A DNA stretch of 64,000 nt from Verrucomicrobiota bacterium. Its GTDB lineage: Bacteria; Verrucomicrobiota; Kiritimatiellia; RFP12; UBA1067. A program made the translations under genes and the position numbers. The notes below the pieces were generated by a model. That model was not told where the DNA came from. It did no database searches and saw only the letters and a list, made by a program, of their open reading frames with translations. Shown here piece by piece: positions 1 to 10,100 of this stretch (its first letter is position 1; every line of letters starts with the position of its first letter). Location: contig JAHFSX010000007.1 of the NCBI GenBank assembly GCA_023269675.1, positions 1 through 64,000 of the forward strand. Reading direction: 5' to 3'.

Positions 1-2292
1 GTGGCCAAGCGCGTGCTCTCCCCGACCAACCGTCCGGCCGCGATCGGCGAGACGGTGTCGTTCCTGATCACGGTGACCAACACCGGCGCGGTGCCGGTCT
101 ACACGGTGCCGCTCTCCGACGCGTTCAACTCGAACCTGCTGGCGTTCGCCTCGGCGGTGCCGCCCGTGACCTCGCAGAGCGGCAACACGCTGGCGTGGTC
201 CAACGTGGGCCCGCTGGGGATCGGCCAGTCCGCGACGGTGACGGCGTCGTTCACGGCGCTGACCAACGGCGTGGGCACCAACTTCGTGGTGACCCTGACC
301 TCGACCAACAGCGTGCCGCACACCAACGTGAACCCGCGCGTGGCGATCGCCAAGACGGTGACGTTCCCTGCTAATCGCCCGGCTGCCGTGGGCGAGACCA
401 ACGTGTTCACGATCACGGTGCGCAACACGGGCGACACGATGCTCGACACGGTTCCCGTGACCGATACCTATGACGCGTCGCTGCTGCAGTTCGTCTCGGC
501 GGTCCCCGCCCCGAGTTCGAACGAACTGGGACGCCTGACATGGAATAGCGTCGGGCCGCTCGCCACCAACGGCGCCGCGTCCGTGACGAACATCTTGGTG
601 ATGTTTGAGGCGCTGGCTCCGGGCGCGGGTACGAACTGGGTGGCCACGGCGCCCTCGATGACCAACGGCGTGCCTGTACCGCCCTCGACGAACAACGCGC
701 CTCACACCACGGTGGCTCCAGGGGTAAGCATTACCAAGACGCAGGTTATCCCGCTGGGAGGCGGCACGGCGCAGGTCGGTGAGTCGGTGGTGTTCCGCAT
801 CGACGTGACGAATACGGGCGAAGTGACGTTAGACACGGTGCCTGTGTTGGACACATACGAGACGGCGTTCTTGAGTTACGTCGGCGCGACGCCTCCGTCG
901 GTTGACAACCTCAACGACGGCGTCATCAACTGGGCCAACGTGGGGCCGCTGGCGCCGGGCGAAAGCACGACCTTGTTGGCAACGTTCGCGGCCAGAGCCG
1001 GCACCGAGTTTCAGAGGGCAACCAACACGGTGGTGACTATGCCCACGACGACCAACGGGGTGCCGGTACAGCCGCAGACCGGCAAGGCGCCCTACATGAT
1101 CGATGAGTCGATCGACGTGGACAACGTGTCCACCGGCGCGTTCAAGTTCGTCTCGACAGGTAACGTGAGTCACACGGTACTCGGGAGCAGTTCGAACCGC
1201 CTACTCCTGGCCGGTATCTCGGTCAACAACTCGCCCGAGGCGCGGGGTGTGCCTACGAATGTCATGTACGGCGCATCGCAGATGACTTTGGCGGGCTCCA
1301 GGACCAACGACGACAAAGTGGTCTCCATATGGGTTTTGTTGAATCCGCCCTCGGGCACCACGAATGTGGCTGTGAGGTTCAACCGGGCGCCGGGCGAAGG
1401 CTGGGTGGTGGGCGTGATGACCTTCAGGAATGTGGACCAGACCGTCCCGTACGATGGGTTCTCCTCCAGCGTGGGTGCCTCGGGCAACCCGGCCCTCACC
1501 GGCATTTCCTCGGCACTCGGCGAGGTGGTTGTGGATACGGTCGCCCTGCAGTGGACCAATCTGGTCGCGACAGGTGCCGGACAGACGCAGCGCTGGAGCC
1601 TGAGTTCGGCGCCCATTCCCCCCGGGTTCGCGACGGGCGGCGGCAGCACCAAGGCGGGTGCGGTCAGCGTGGACATGTCTTGGACGGCGGCAAACGGGAG
1701 TTCCGGCAATTGGGCCATGGGCGCGCTCGCGCTCCGGCCGCACAGAACAGTCTCCTCCGGCCAGTCAGAGGTGCAGGCTGCCGTGTTGCAGTCTTCCCAT
1801 AATCCCTCGTCGTTCGGCGAGCCGGTGTCCTTCACGGCGACCATCACGGGGGCGGGACCCGTTCCGACCGGCACGGTTCAGTTCAAGATCGACGGCACGG
1901 ACTTCGGCAGCGCGGTGGCCATGATCGGCGGAGTGGCCGTCAGCGGCGTCAAGTCTGACCTGTCGGAAGGCGCCCACACGATCACAGCCGAGTACAGCGG
2001 AGATGTGAACTATATGGGCAGCCTGGTGCCGGGTTTCCTGCAGACGGTCGGGAGCGCGGCCACGCTCGTCATCACAGCGATCCATATTCAGGATGGTCAC
2101 GCGGTGGTGGAATGGCCGGGGACAGCGACGTGGCTCTATACGGTTAGCGCCACACCCTCGCTCAACCCGCTCGTGCCGTGGTCCAACCTCCTGGATTACG
2201 TCAACATGCCGGGAGTGGACGCAACCATGTCCGCGACCGACACCAACGTTCTCTCCGGATCGTGGTTCTATCGGGTCAAGATGTTCAAGTAG
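1..2292 (+). CDS. DUF11-repeat surface/secreted protein, 5' end cut by window
   Basis: Partial gene: the frame is already open at base 1, so the true start and any signal peptide lie upstream. The visible 763 residues begin with three tandem DUF11-type repeats (about residues 1-115, 116-245 and 246-365), each with a VGE-VFxIxVTNTG core. A beta-rich module follows (about 370-580), then a bacterial Ig-like domain (about 595-690, with the FSTIT-like and AEYSGDxNY features of Big_3-type domains). The last 70 residues form a C-terminal module ending SWFYRVKMFK that resembles the ends of two proteins downstream. No enzymatic motif is visible. It is probably a long extracellular or outer-surface adhesin-like protein. 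It lies 35 bases upstream of the next gene on the same strand and may share a transcript with it. Confidence 0.8.
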   Translation: MAKRVLSPTNRPAAIGETVSFLITVTNTGAVPVYTVPLSDAFNSNLLAFASAVPPVTSQSGNTLAWSNVGPLGIGQSATVTASFTALTNGVGTNFVVTLTSTNSVPHTNVNPRVAIAKTVTFPANRPAAVGETNVFTITVRNTGDTMLDTVPVTDTYDASLLQFVSAVPAPSSNELGRLTWNSVGPLATNGAASVTNILVMFEALAPGAGTNWVATAPSMTNGVPVPPSTNNAPHTTVAPGVSITKTQVIPLGGGTAQVGESVVFRIDVTNTGEVTLDTVPVLDTYETAFLSYVGATPPSVDNLNDGVINWANVGPLAPGESTTLLATFAARAGTEFQRATNTVVTMPTTTNGVPVQPQTGKAPYMIDESIDVDNVSTGAFKFVSTGNVSHTVLGSSSNRLLLAGISVNNSPEARGVPTNVMYGASQMTLAGSRTNDDKVVSIWVLLNPPSGTTNVAVRFNRAPGEGWVVGVMTFRNVDQTVPYDGFSSSVGASGNPALTGISSALGEVVVDTVALQWTNLVATGAGQTQRWSLSSAPIPPGFATGGGSTKAGAVSVDMSWTAANGSSGNWAMGALALRPHRTVSSGQSEVQAAVLQSSHNPSSFGEPVSFTATITGAGPVPTGTVQFKIDGTDFGSAVAMIGGVAVSGVKSDLSEGAHTITAEYSGDVNYMGSLVPGFLQTVGSAATLVITAIHIQDGHAVVEWPGTATWLYTVSATPSLNPLVPWSNLLDYVNMPGVDATMSATDTNVLSGSWFYRVKMFK

Positions 2293-2327
2293 CGTGCAGT
2301 TCCAACAGGTTAGTCAAGGAGATTGCC

Positions 2328-5300
2328 ATGCAAGTAATAGTGAAGGCTAGGGAAGTTGAGTCGTTTCAGACGCGGCGGCCTATGACAGGTTCGCGCGCCC
2401 GAAAGGAGGGCGTGTTTACGCAGCCGGCGCGGCGGTGGCTAGCCGCGCTCGGGTTGTCGGTTCTGGGAGCTGTGGCCGCGCGCGGCGCTGACATTGTCGT
2501 GCAGGAATTCTATCTGCCCATGCCCGAAGCGCAACTCTACGCCGTCTTCGACACACAGGCGGACCTGCCGGATGACGTCAACATGGTCTCCTTTGTTTCC
2601 ATCGTCGTCACGACATCGGGCACCGTGGTCTACTACGACCAGTGGGAGGACGGATACGAGGCGGACATCAACAACCCCACCGACGTCAGCACGCGGGTCT
2701 GGGGCGACGGCGATGACGGCAACGGCATTTGCCCCGGTTTTGCCAGCGACCCCTTCGGGGTGCCGGCGGGCACGGTGATCACGTATCGCAACGATGTCCC
2801 GGTGCCGCGCGTCGTCTTTAATCCCGATCTCTTTGACGGAGGCGACCGGGTGGCGGCCACCAAAGCCGTCACCGTCTCCCGCGCCGGCTGGGAATCCGAC
2901 CGGGGAGGGGCACAGGCCAGCGCGGTTGAAGTCCTCAGCATTTTGGACCATGGCACCAGTTACATCGCGCCGGTCGGCACCAACGTTCTGGCCAACGGCA
3001 TGTTCTCGTATGTGGATCTCATGGTTATGGCAGACCAGGACAATACCACGGTGGTCATCGACGCCGACGGCAACGGACTGTCGCCCACAACGCAGATCGT
3101 CAATCGCGGTCCGCTCGCGGGTCTCCTGATCAGGGACATCAGCAAGGGTGCCACGGTCAAGGCGGATAAACCCGTCCAGGTGCACATGGTCACCGGCAAT
3201 GTCTTTAACGGGGGTTTCGAGACCCGGTCTTATGTGCTGCGTCCCGTCGAATTATGGAGCAGCAGGTACGTGATTCCGCTGGGCACGGTAGACGCCAACT
3301 ATCCCGGCATCGTCTTCCTGTTCAACACGAACGCCGCTCCGCTGTCCGTCACCTACACGGACCGCAACGGCAGCGGCACGCTGACGGTGCCGGCTTCGAA
3401 CGGACTGCTCGCCCACATACTCCCGTTGAACTCAGGCACGCTTCTCGAGAGTGTCGGCGGGGTGCCTTTCGCCAGCATCTGCGCCATGGACACGTCCCCT
3501 TTTGACGACCCGGATCAAACCCCGCACGGCGGAGACTTCGACTGGGGCTTTTCGCCCATGCCCTTCGGGGGATTGACGACGGAGCTGGTGGCTGGCCGGG
3601 CCCCCGGCGCGGACACGAACTCCGTGTTTTGGACCGGAACGGAAAACGGCAATCCGATATGGATCTCCGCGCTGTCTAACACCACGCTCTACGTGGACTT
3701 CCACGGCGATCATCTGGGGCCCCTGACCGATCCTGACGGGGGCGGCTACGACACGAATTTCGTGGTGTCCGCGCTCGAGGTGACGGCGATATACGATTTG
3801 ATCACCAACGATCAGACGGGCATGCGGGTCTATACGCTCGACCATACGCTGATCGTGGGGGCTTGGGGCGAGGATCCGTCGGTGGCCATTGCCGATCCGC
3901 CTTTCTTGGATATGGGCTATGCCCTGGTGCCGTTCCCGACCTTTACGTTCACCAAGACTTCGCGGGTGACTTTTGACAGTTCGCCCACCAACATCCTGAA
4001 CGTGGGCGACGAGGTGGAATACACCTTGCGGATCAGCAACAAAGGGCTGCTGCCCTTGGGCAACCTGTTGGTGTTCGACACTCTGCCGTTGGCTCAGATC
4101 CTCTACTTGACCAACACGTCGGTGTTGAACGGCAGTCCCTTGCCTGATGACGATCCGGGTATCGGATCGCCCTTCCCTGTTGATCAGCCGGGGAGCACCG
4201 TGTCGATCAACTATCAGGAAGAGATCGTCTTTACGTACCAGTGTCGCATCATCGGTTCCGGGAGCATTCTGAACTATGCGACCGCCGCGATCGATGAGGA
4301 CACCGAATTGGTGTCGACCAATATCATCAGAGCCAGTACTCCCATGTCGGTCGGCAATGCCATCGTGCCCGAGGGCAACAGCGGGACCACTGGCCTCGTG
4401 TTCACGGTGACATTGTCCAATGTCAGCACCGGCGACGTGAGCGTGGCCTTTGCCACGTCGAACGGTACGGCCGAGGCCGGCAGCGACTATGTGGCGACGA
4501 ACGGGACGCTGATTATCCCGCAAGGCAGCCTGACCGGTTTCATCGTGGTGCAGGTTTACGGCGACACGGACCTCGAACCGGACGAGACGCTGTTCGTGAC
4601 GCTCGACGGTGCGACGGGCGATGGCGTCATCATCGTTGGCCAGGCCATGGGAACGATCATCAATGACGACAGCATTCTCATCCGCCGTGTGGATTGGACT
4701 TACAACCCGCGCCGGGATTCCTGGTTTGGCACACTTACGCTCAGCAATGACATCCGCTCGGCGATGTCGCTGACGGCACCTCCCGTCTGGTACGAAGTCC
4801 TGAGCAATGCCGCCCATCGGTTACGCTTCCCGACGGGGCCGGATACCACGACGACACCCGAGCCCAACTGGTTCTATCTGGACTTGAGCAGCCCGTTTGC
4901 CGCGGCCGTGCAGAACATCGGAAACCTGAACCCGTTCCTCGACCCCGGTGAAACGGTGGTTGTGTCCACGAATATCGAATTGTGGGGTCGCGGCAGTGTG
5001 AGCAACCTGAGCGACCGGGTCGTGGCGACGAACTGGGTCAGCCCGCCCGTCATCGAGACCCGTCCCGCGGCGGCCCGAGTCGCGCTCCCCGCAAGCGCCG
5101 TTGCACTCCCGAAAGGTCCCGTGATTTCCGGCAAGGTCACCGGCTTCGGCACGCGCGCCGGGTTGGCCGGGGTCACGGTCACCCTCTCCAATAAGGGCGG
5201 GACGGTCAAGACCGGCGCAGACGGAACCTACGCTGTGGTTGTGCCCTATGGATGGAAGGGCAAGGTCACGGTGTCTTTGTCCGGCGGCAAGCTCACGCCT

Positions 5301-5378
5301 GCAAGCCGCTCTTTAACGGCGAAGGTAACCGCCAGCAAGAGCGGGTTGGACTTTACCTGGAAATCGACTAAAAAATGA
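2328..5378 (+). CDS. Exported DUF11 / Calx-beta surface protein
   Basis: 1016 residues. The ATG at 2328 is chosen because AAGGAG lies 7 bases upstream; a longer frame from 2178 would overlap the previous gene. An ATG at 2382 is also possible and would give a shorter leader. The N-terminus has basic residues and then a hydrophobic stretch (LAALGLSVLGAVAARGA), read as a signal peptide ending near residue 53. A large N-terminal region (about 55-530) is of unrecognised fold. A DUF11-type repeat follows (about 540-655), then a Calx-beta domain (about 672-775, with the typical GTAEAGSDY and DTDLEPDETL segments). A carboxypeptidase-regulatory/Cna-B-like beta sandwich closes the protein (about 930-1016). 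It is probably extracellular; substrate or partner unknown. Confidence 0.8.
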   Translation: MQVIVKAREVESFQTRRPMTGSRARKEGVFTQPARRWLAALGLSVLGAVAARGADIVVQEFYLPMPEAQLYAVFDTQADLPDDVNMVSFVSIVVTTSGTVVYYDQWEDGYEADINNPTDVSTRVWGDGDDGNGICPGFASDPFGVPAGTVITYRNDVPVPRVVFNPDLFDGGDRVAATKAVTVSRAGWESDRGGAQASAVEVLSILDHGTSYIAPVGTNVLANGMFSYVDLMVMADQDNTTVVIDADGNGLSPTTQIVNRGPLAGLLIRDISKGATVKADKPVQVHMVTGNVFNGGFETRSYVLRPVELWSSRYVIPLGTVDANYPGIVFLFNTNAAPLSVTYTDRNGSGTLTVPASNGLLAHILPLNSGTLLESVGGVPFASICAMDTSPFDDPDQTPHGGDFDWGFSPMPFGGLTTELVAGRAPGADTNSVFWTGTENGNPIWISALSNTTLYVDFHGDHLGPLTDPDGGGYDTNFVVSALEVTAIYDLITNDQTGMRVYTLDHTLIVGAWGEDPSVAIADPPFLDMGYALVPFPTFTFTKTSRVTFDSSPTNILNVGDEVEYTLRISNKGLLPLGNLLVFDTLPLAQILYLTNTSVLNGSPLPDDDPGIGSPFPVDQPGSTVSINYQEEIVFTYQCRIIGSGSILNYATAAIDEDTELVSTNIIRASTPMSVGNAIVPEGNSGTTGLVFTVTLSNVSTGDVSVAFATSNGTAEAGSDYVATNGTLIIPQGSLTGFIVVQVYGDTDLEPDETLFVTLDGATGDGVIIVGQAMGTIINDDSILIRRVDWTYNPRRDSWFGTLTLSNDIRSAMSLTAPPVWYEVLSNAAHRLRFPTGPDTTTTPEPNWFYLDLSSPFAAAVQNIGNLNPFLDPGETVVVSTNIELWGRGSVSNLSDRVVATNWVSPPVIETRPAAARVALPASAVALPKGPVISGKVTGFGTRAGLAGVTVTLSNKGGTVKTGADGTYAVVVPYGWKGKVTVSLSGGKLTPASRSLTAKVTASKSGLDFTWKSTKK

Positions 5379-5465
5379 CCAAGGGCGGTCGCGCCCGCTC
5401 TTCGCCGCGAGGCGCAGGGCGGGTCTGGGCAGCATCCGAAGCGGGAATTAGAGAAGGGGTGAGCA

Positions 5466-6665
5466 ATGAACTTGTCACATAGAATCGCAATGTCGTTGGT
5501 CGTGGTGTCGGCGGTTGCCACGGGGCGGTCAGAGGAACCCCGCGAGCAGCGGTGGAGGCTTCAGGCCGGCTGGGTCCATCAGTGGGGTCAAAGCATGGAG
5601 GTGCGTGGGCCCGCGCCGTCGCTCTACAATTCGCTGATACCGCGCGGGGGATCAAAGTGGTTTGGGCAATTGCCGCCCGGCGCGATGACAGGGCCCGAAG
5701 ACGGCCTTCCCGTCGTCTGGAACTTTGACGACGGCTATGTTTTTCCCGATGAGGAAAGCGGTGTGCGTCCCGGGGGCGACCCCGGCGCGCCCCTGTCGAC
5801 GCACTACTGGCATTACCAGAACGCCGGCCAGTACGATTCCGTTGCCGATACGCTGACTTTTCACCGGGATCTGGGCTTAAGGAGTTCAGGCTCTCCCGGC
5901 GTGCGCGGTGACAACGACGACACTTTCCAGAGTGACGGCGTCGAGATCAAGGCCAGCCGCTGGCTCCATACGTGGGAAGAGTGGGATGTCGACCTCGACT
6001 TGGTGGTGGGGGTGGCCTTTTTCCCAGATACTCAGACGATGCGGAACGAGCGCATGACCGAGCAGAACATGGTCCGCGAAACGGAGACGTATACCTACTC
6101 GGACTATTTCGGGTCGCCGGCGGGCGGAAACTGGCAGCCGGGGCTTGACCACTGGTATCCCTATTATGGCCGGTTCCGCACCAATGACGATCCGCCTGGC
6201 GACAACCCCATCATTCCGCTGGATTACGAGGTCAGTTCCGAACGCACGCCGGGCGTCATTCGCGACACGGCGCAGATCGAGGGCCGCCTTTGGCGCCTGC
6301 GGGGCGAAGTGGGCCCGACGTTCACGAAACCGCTCACGCGCAGGGTGAGCGTTTACGTCGCGCCGCAGCTCGCGCTTGAGTTTGTCGACGCTTGCGTGCA
6401 CCGTTCGGAGACCGTGACCTTTACCGAAAACGGTCAGACTTCCCGGCTCGGCTCGCGCTCCGACCATAACGATAAGACGACCGTTGTCCCCGGCTTTCTC
6501 TTGACGGCCGGGACGGATTGCCTGGTCAGCGAGAACTGGTATGTCGGCGGCAGTCTGGGATGGGAGTGGCTGTCCCGCGATGTGACCGTGAGTGTGGGTC
6601 CTGACCGCGTGCGTTTCGACTTGGACGGCTACGAACTCAATCTGTATCTGGGCCGTAAGTTTTAG
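5466..6665 (+). CDS. Exported outer-membrane beta-barrel-like protein
   Basis: 399 residues with a signal peptide (MNLSHRIAMSLVVVSAVATG, then SEEP). AAGGGGTGAGCA precedes the ATG. The mature part has alternating hydrophobic/polar strands, many aromatic residues, and a C-terminal strand pattern (YVGGSLGWEWL, then YELNLYLGRKF) ending in Phe. A terminal aromatic strand of this kind is typical of outer-membrane barrels. No catalytic motif is seen. It follows two surface-protein genes 87 bases downstream on the same strand, so it may belong to the same export/surface group. The barrel assignment is an inference from strand pattern and the terminal Phe, not from a recognised family. Confidence 0.65.
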   Translation: MNLSHRIAMSLVVVSAVATGRSEEPREQRWRLQAGWVHQWGQSMEVRGPAPSLYNSLIPRGGSKWFGQLPPGAMTGPEDGLPVVWNFDDGYVFPDEESGVRPGGDPGAPLSTHYWHYQNAGQYDSVADTLTFHRDLGLRSSGSPGVRGDNDDTFQSDGVEIKASRWLHTWEEWDVDLDLVVGVAFFPDTQTMRNERMTEQNMVRETETYTYSDYFGSPAGGNWQPGLDHWYPYYGRFRTNDDPPGDNPIIPLDYEVSSERTPGVIRDTAQIEGRLWRLRGEVGPTFTKPLTRRVSVYVAPQLALEFVDACVHRSETVTFTENGQTSRLGSRSDHNDKTTVVPGFLLTAGTDCLVSENWYVGGSLGWEWLSRDVTVSVGPDRVRFDLDGYELNLYLGRKF

Positions 6666-6695
6666 ACCGTCCAAGCAAACGGCTCATCACCTGGG

Positions 6696-6737
6696 AACGC
6701 ACGGACCGAGGCGCGCAAGCCACCCGGTCCGTGCGTT
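6696..6737 (+). terminator. Strong hairpin after the surface-protein block
   Basis: Perfect 13-bp inverted repeat AACGCACGGACCG / CGGTCCGTGCGTT with a 16-base loop, starting 31 bases after the stop at 6665. It has no long T-run, only a TTGTTG tail, so it may act with Rho or as an mRNA-stabilising end. Confidence 0.55.
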
Positions 6738-7146
6738 GTTGCGTCGGTCATGGATGTTGGCGGTCCGGTGTGCGGCCATGAGACGCGAGTCTGCCGGCGG
6801 CGTGGCTTAAGCTCGGAGGTGGAGACGGGTATTTGAACAGTGCGCGCGGGACGTCCCTGCGGCGCTCGCGGCGCGGGAGGCGGAACCTCCGGCCCTGCAC
6901 GGCTGCCGCCCCCGCCGCTGCCCACGACAGGTGGGCTCAAACAGACGGCGCACACCGCGTCAGATCCCCGCGAGAAGGGGGTGGTCACCCGCCGTCGGGC
7001 CCCGGCATGACCGCTATTGGACCAAGCCTGGGGCTGCTTGCCGTCCCTAGACCTGCCAGCCGGCCGGGCGCAAGTTTGCGGTTTTGCCCGGAACGGGCGG
7101 TGCGTCTCCCGTTGCGCAGAGCGGTTGCGACACGTGCGCTCGTACC
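6738..7146. other. Intergenic region between convergent genes
   Basis: About 400 bases between a + strand gene end and a - strand gene end. It holds short GC-rich palindromes (for example GGGACGTCCC near 6847) and GC-rich low-complexity sequence. Reading frames here have no ribosome site and no recognisable protein, so no gene is called. Confidence 0.5.
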
Positions 7147-10100
7147 TCAGTTTCCCTGCAGCAGGAAGTCGTACGACCAACTGAACGTGTACGGAACCTT
7201 TTTGCCCAGCGGGCTAAGATACTGCGCCTTGTCCGACCACAGGAAGAAGCCGCGTCCCTCCACGCCGTCGTCCTTGTTCTCGCGCTCGGGCGTTAAAACG
7301 CCCTCGAAAGAAATGGTCTTCGGGGTATGCGTCGTGGCATAGTCGAACCAGGCTTTGAAGGAACCTTTGAAGATGCCTGTCGCGCGGGTCAGGACCACCG
7401 TCAGTCCCAAAGCGTTACCGGCGTCGTCGTAGTCGTACACGCCGCCGACCTTCACGGGCAAAACGGCTTTAGGAGCCTTCAGGCCGGTCAGGACGGAGAG
7501 GCTGTTGGTGGCGACGGTCAGCGCGAGTCCGTTCGGGTTCCACCCGGCCGACTCGTAACGGTTGGTCCCGATCCAGAGGGCGGGGACAGGCGCGCCGGCG
7601 TTGGTGCCGACGGACAGCGCGTTGTCGATGTAGTAGTCGTACAGGTTGCCCAGTTTGGCATACCAGCCGCCCGTCAGGCCGAGCCCGCGGCTGAAGCCGG
7701 CGCCGGCCTCGCCCGTGGCGAGCGGGTTCAGGTTCAGCCAACTGAACGGGTCGTCCAGCAACCGCACCAGCACGGGGCCGCTCTGGGGGGTGACGAACTC
7801 GGCGACGCCGAAGAGGCCGCCACCCTTGTAGGCCACCGGGGCGGTATAGAGTACCGTGAAGGTCCGGCCCTCCTCATCGCGAATCAACGTTCCGCTCAGC
7901 GACACCACGGTGCCATCGCCCAGCTTGCCCACGGTCTTGACGCCGCCGGACTTGTCCACGGTGAAGGTCAGGTACCCGCTGCCGTACGCGTCGGCGCCCG
8001 GCAGTGTGGCCGTGTAGTAACCGGAGAACGTGTTGGCGGCGAAGGTGAGCATGGCCGGCTCTTTCCAGACATTGCTGTAGAGTCTGAGCCATCCGTCGGC
8101 GCCGAGGTCCCCGTCGGCTCGGCCCAACGCCTCGGGCGCCGGCGCGGGTCCGGCGTACTCAGGCGCGTACACCGCCAGGGTCAGCGGGATCGAGGCCCGC
8201 GCAACCGTCGCCGTCGCGGTGAGCCAGAAGACGCCCTTGTCATCGCGGTTCGCATAGGAGGCCGCGCTGAAGGTGAAATTGGAACCCCGCAGCGTCAGCT
8301 TGCCCGACACGCCGCCCGCCGGCGTGACGTTCAGGGCGGCGCTGCCGCAGCCGAGCGCATCCGTGCCCGCCGAGCCGCTGAAGGTTCCCTGGGCCCAAGC
8401 GGGCAGGGGGGCGGCCGTCAGCGAGAAGACCTGCGGCGTGGCGGGGCCCTTCGGGTTCGTCGCGGCGATGGTCAGGGTGAACGTGCCTGCCAGGGCCGGA
8501 GCGCCGACAATGCGGGTCTTGGCGGCGTCGTACTTCAAGCCAGCGGGCAGCCCGGTCACCGTCACTTTGGGCAGGCTCTCGGAGACGAGGTCCAGGGGCA
8601 GGCTGAATGCCACGCCCACGGTGGCGGCTTGTGCGCCGGGGTTCGCCAGCTGCGGCAGCGGGAGGTCGACGGTCCGTTTGAAGAGGGCTGTGCAGCGCAT
8701 GGCCCCGTTCTGCGCGCTCGCCGCCGCCTGCCCGCCGCTCACTTTACGGGGGGTGACCTGCGTCCCGTCTTCCCAGCGCAAGAAGGTCCAGCCCGCATTG
8801 GGGGTGGCGGTCAATGTTACGGTGCGGCTGGGCAGGCAGTAGGCGCCGCCCGTGACTTTGCCGCCCTCAGGCGGCTGAGGCAGGCCGGCCACGAACACGC
8901 CCTTGTTCGCCGCTGTCCCGAGCTCGTCGTCCGCGATGGTCACGGCGCACACGCGCGGCTCGGCGATCACACCGTTGCTGGGGGTTCCCAGCGCGAGATA
9001 GAACACCTCGTTGCCCTCGACCAGCGTGTCGCCCTTGATCGGGATCGACACCGTCTTAGGCCCTGTTTCGCCTTCCGCCCAGGTCAGCACGACCGGCTTG
9101 GCCGGAGGCACGTAATCCGTCGTCCCGGCGGATCCGGGCAACACGAAAACGCTCACCGAGGCTGGCCCGGTCCCGTTCACAGGCACCACGGCGCTGAAGG
9201 CGGCTGTACCGGAGGCGCCTTCGCCCGGCGTGACATACGCGGCGTCAGCGAAGGCGATGGTCCGGCTTTCAGCCGGCGTGCTGGAATCGGAGACCGTAAG
9301 CACCGCCGCCTGGCTGGTGACGCTGCCGGCGGCGTTGGCCAAAATCACGCGGTAGCGGCCAGCGTCATCCGAGGGGCTGGCGTTGGCGATCGCGAGCGTC
9401 GGGCTCTGCGCGCCGCTGACGCGGCCGCCGTCAACGAGGTTGGTGCCGTTGCACTGCCACTGGTAGGCCACGGAGGGCATCCCGGCCGCCACGACCGAAA
9501 AGAGCGCGGTCGTCGCGCAGGAGTTGGTGCGGCTTTGCGGTTGGGCGGAGATGCAAGGCATCACCGCGGAAACGGCCCACTGCCACGTGATCGAGGACTG
9601 CTGGCTCGTCAGCATCATGGGACCCGTGCTGTTGGTCATGCCCGCCGGCGGCACGCTGCCGGTGCCGGCCCAGCCGGTGCAGCTCCAGTTGGTTCCGCCG
9701 GCGCTGACCACGCGCGGGACGGCCCCGGTCACCGTGGTGGACCAGGCGTAACAATTGGTTCCGCTCGCGGGCGCGGGCTTGCCGCAGGTTGAGGCCACCG
9801 TCAGGGTGTAGTCGCGGAAGTCGGCGGTGAAGGGGTCGCTCGCAACCGGTGTCGCGAGGGGCGCGGCGGCCTCGGCCAGCGCTTCGGTGGAGAGTGCGCC
9901 GCCCGCCGGCGTGGCCTTGACGCAACGGAACCCGATGATGTTGGCGAAGCCGTCCGGCGTGCTGATTTCCCGGTCGGTGACGGTGCAGACGTAGGCGGCG
10001 GAAGGATTTGCCCCGCCCCAACTGCCGCCGCGGATGACGCGGTGGCTGCCGGTGGCCGCTCCCCGGGGGTTCAGGACCGGGGAAGTGAGGTAGGGGGCCT

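Noticed and set aside
7327-9792. 821-codon + strand frame
   Set aside because: Antisense to the large SUMF1/Ig protein; composition Arg/Gly/His-rich as expected of a high-GC shadow frame; no ribosome site or domain.
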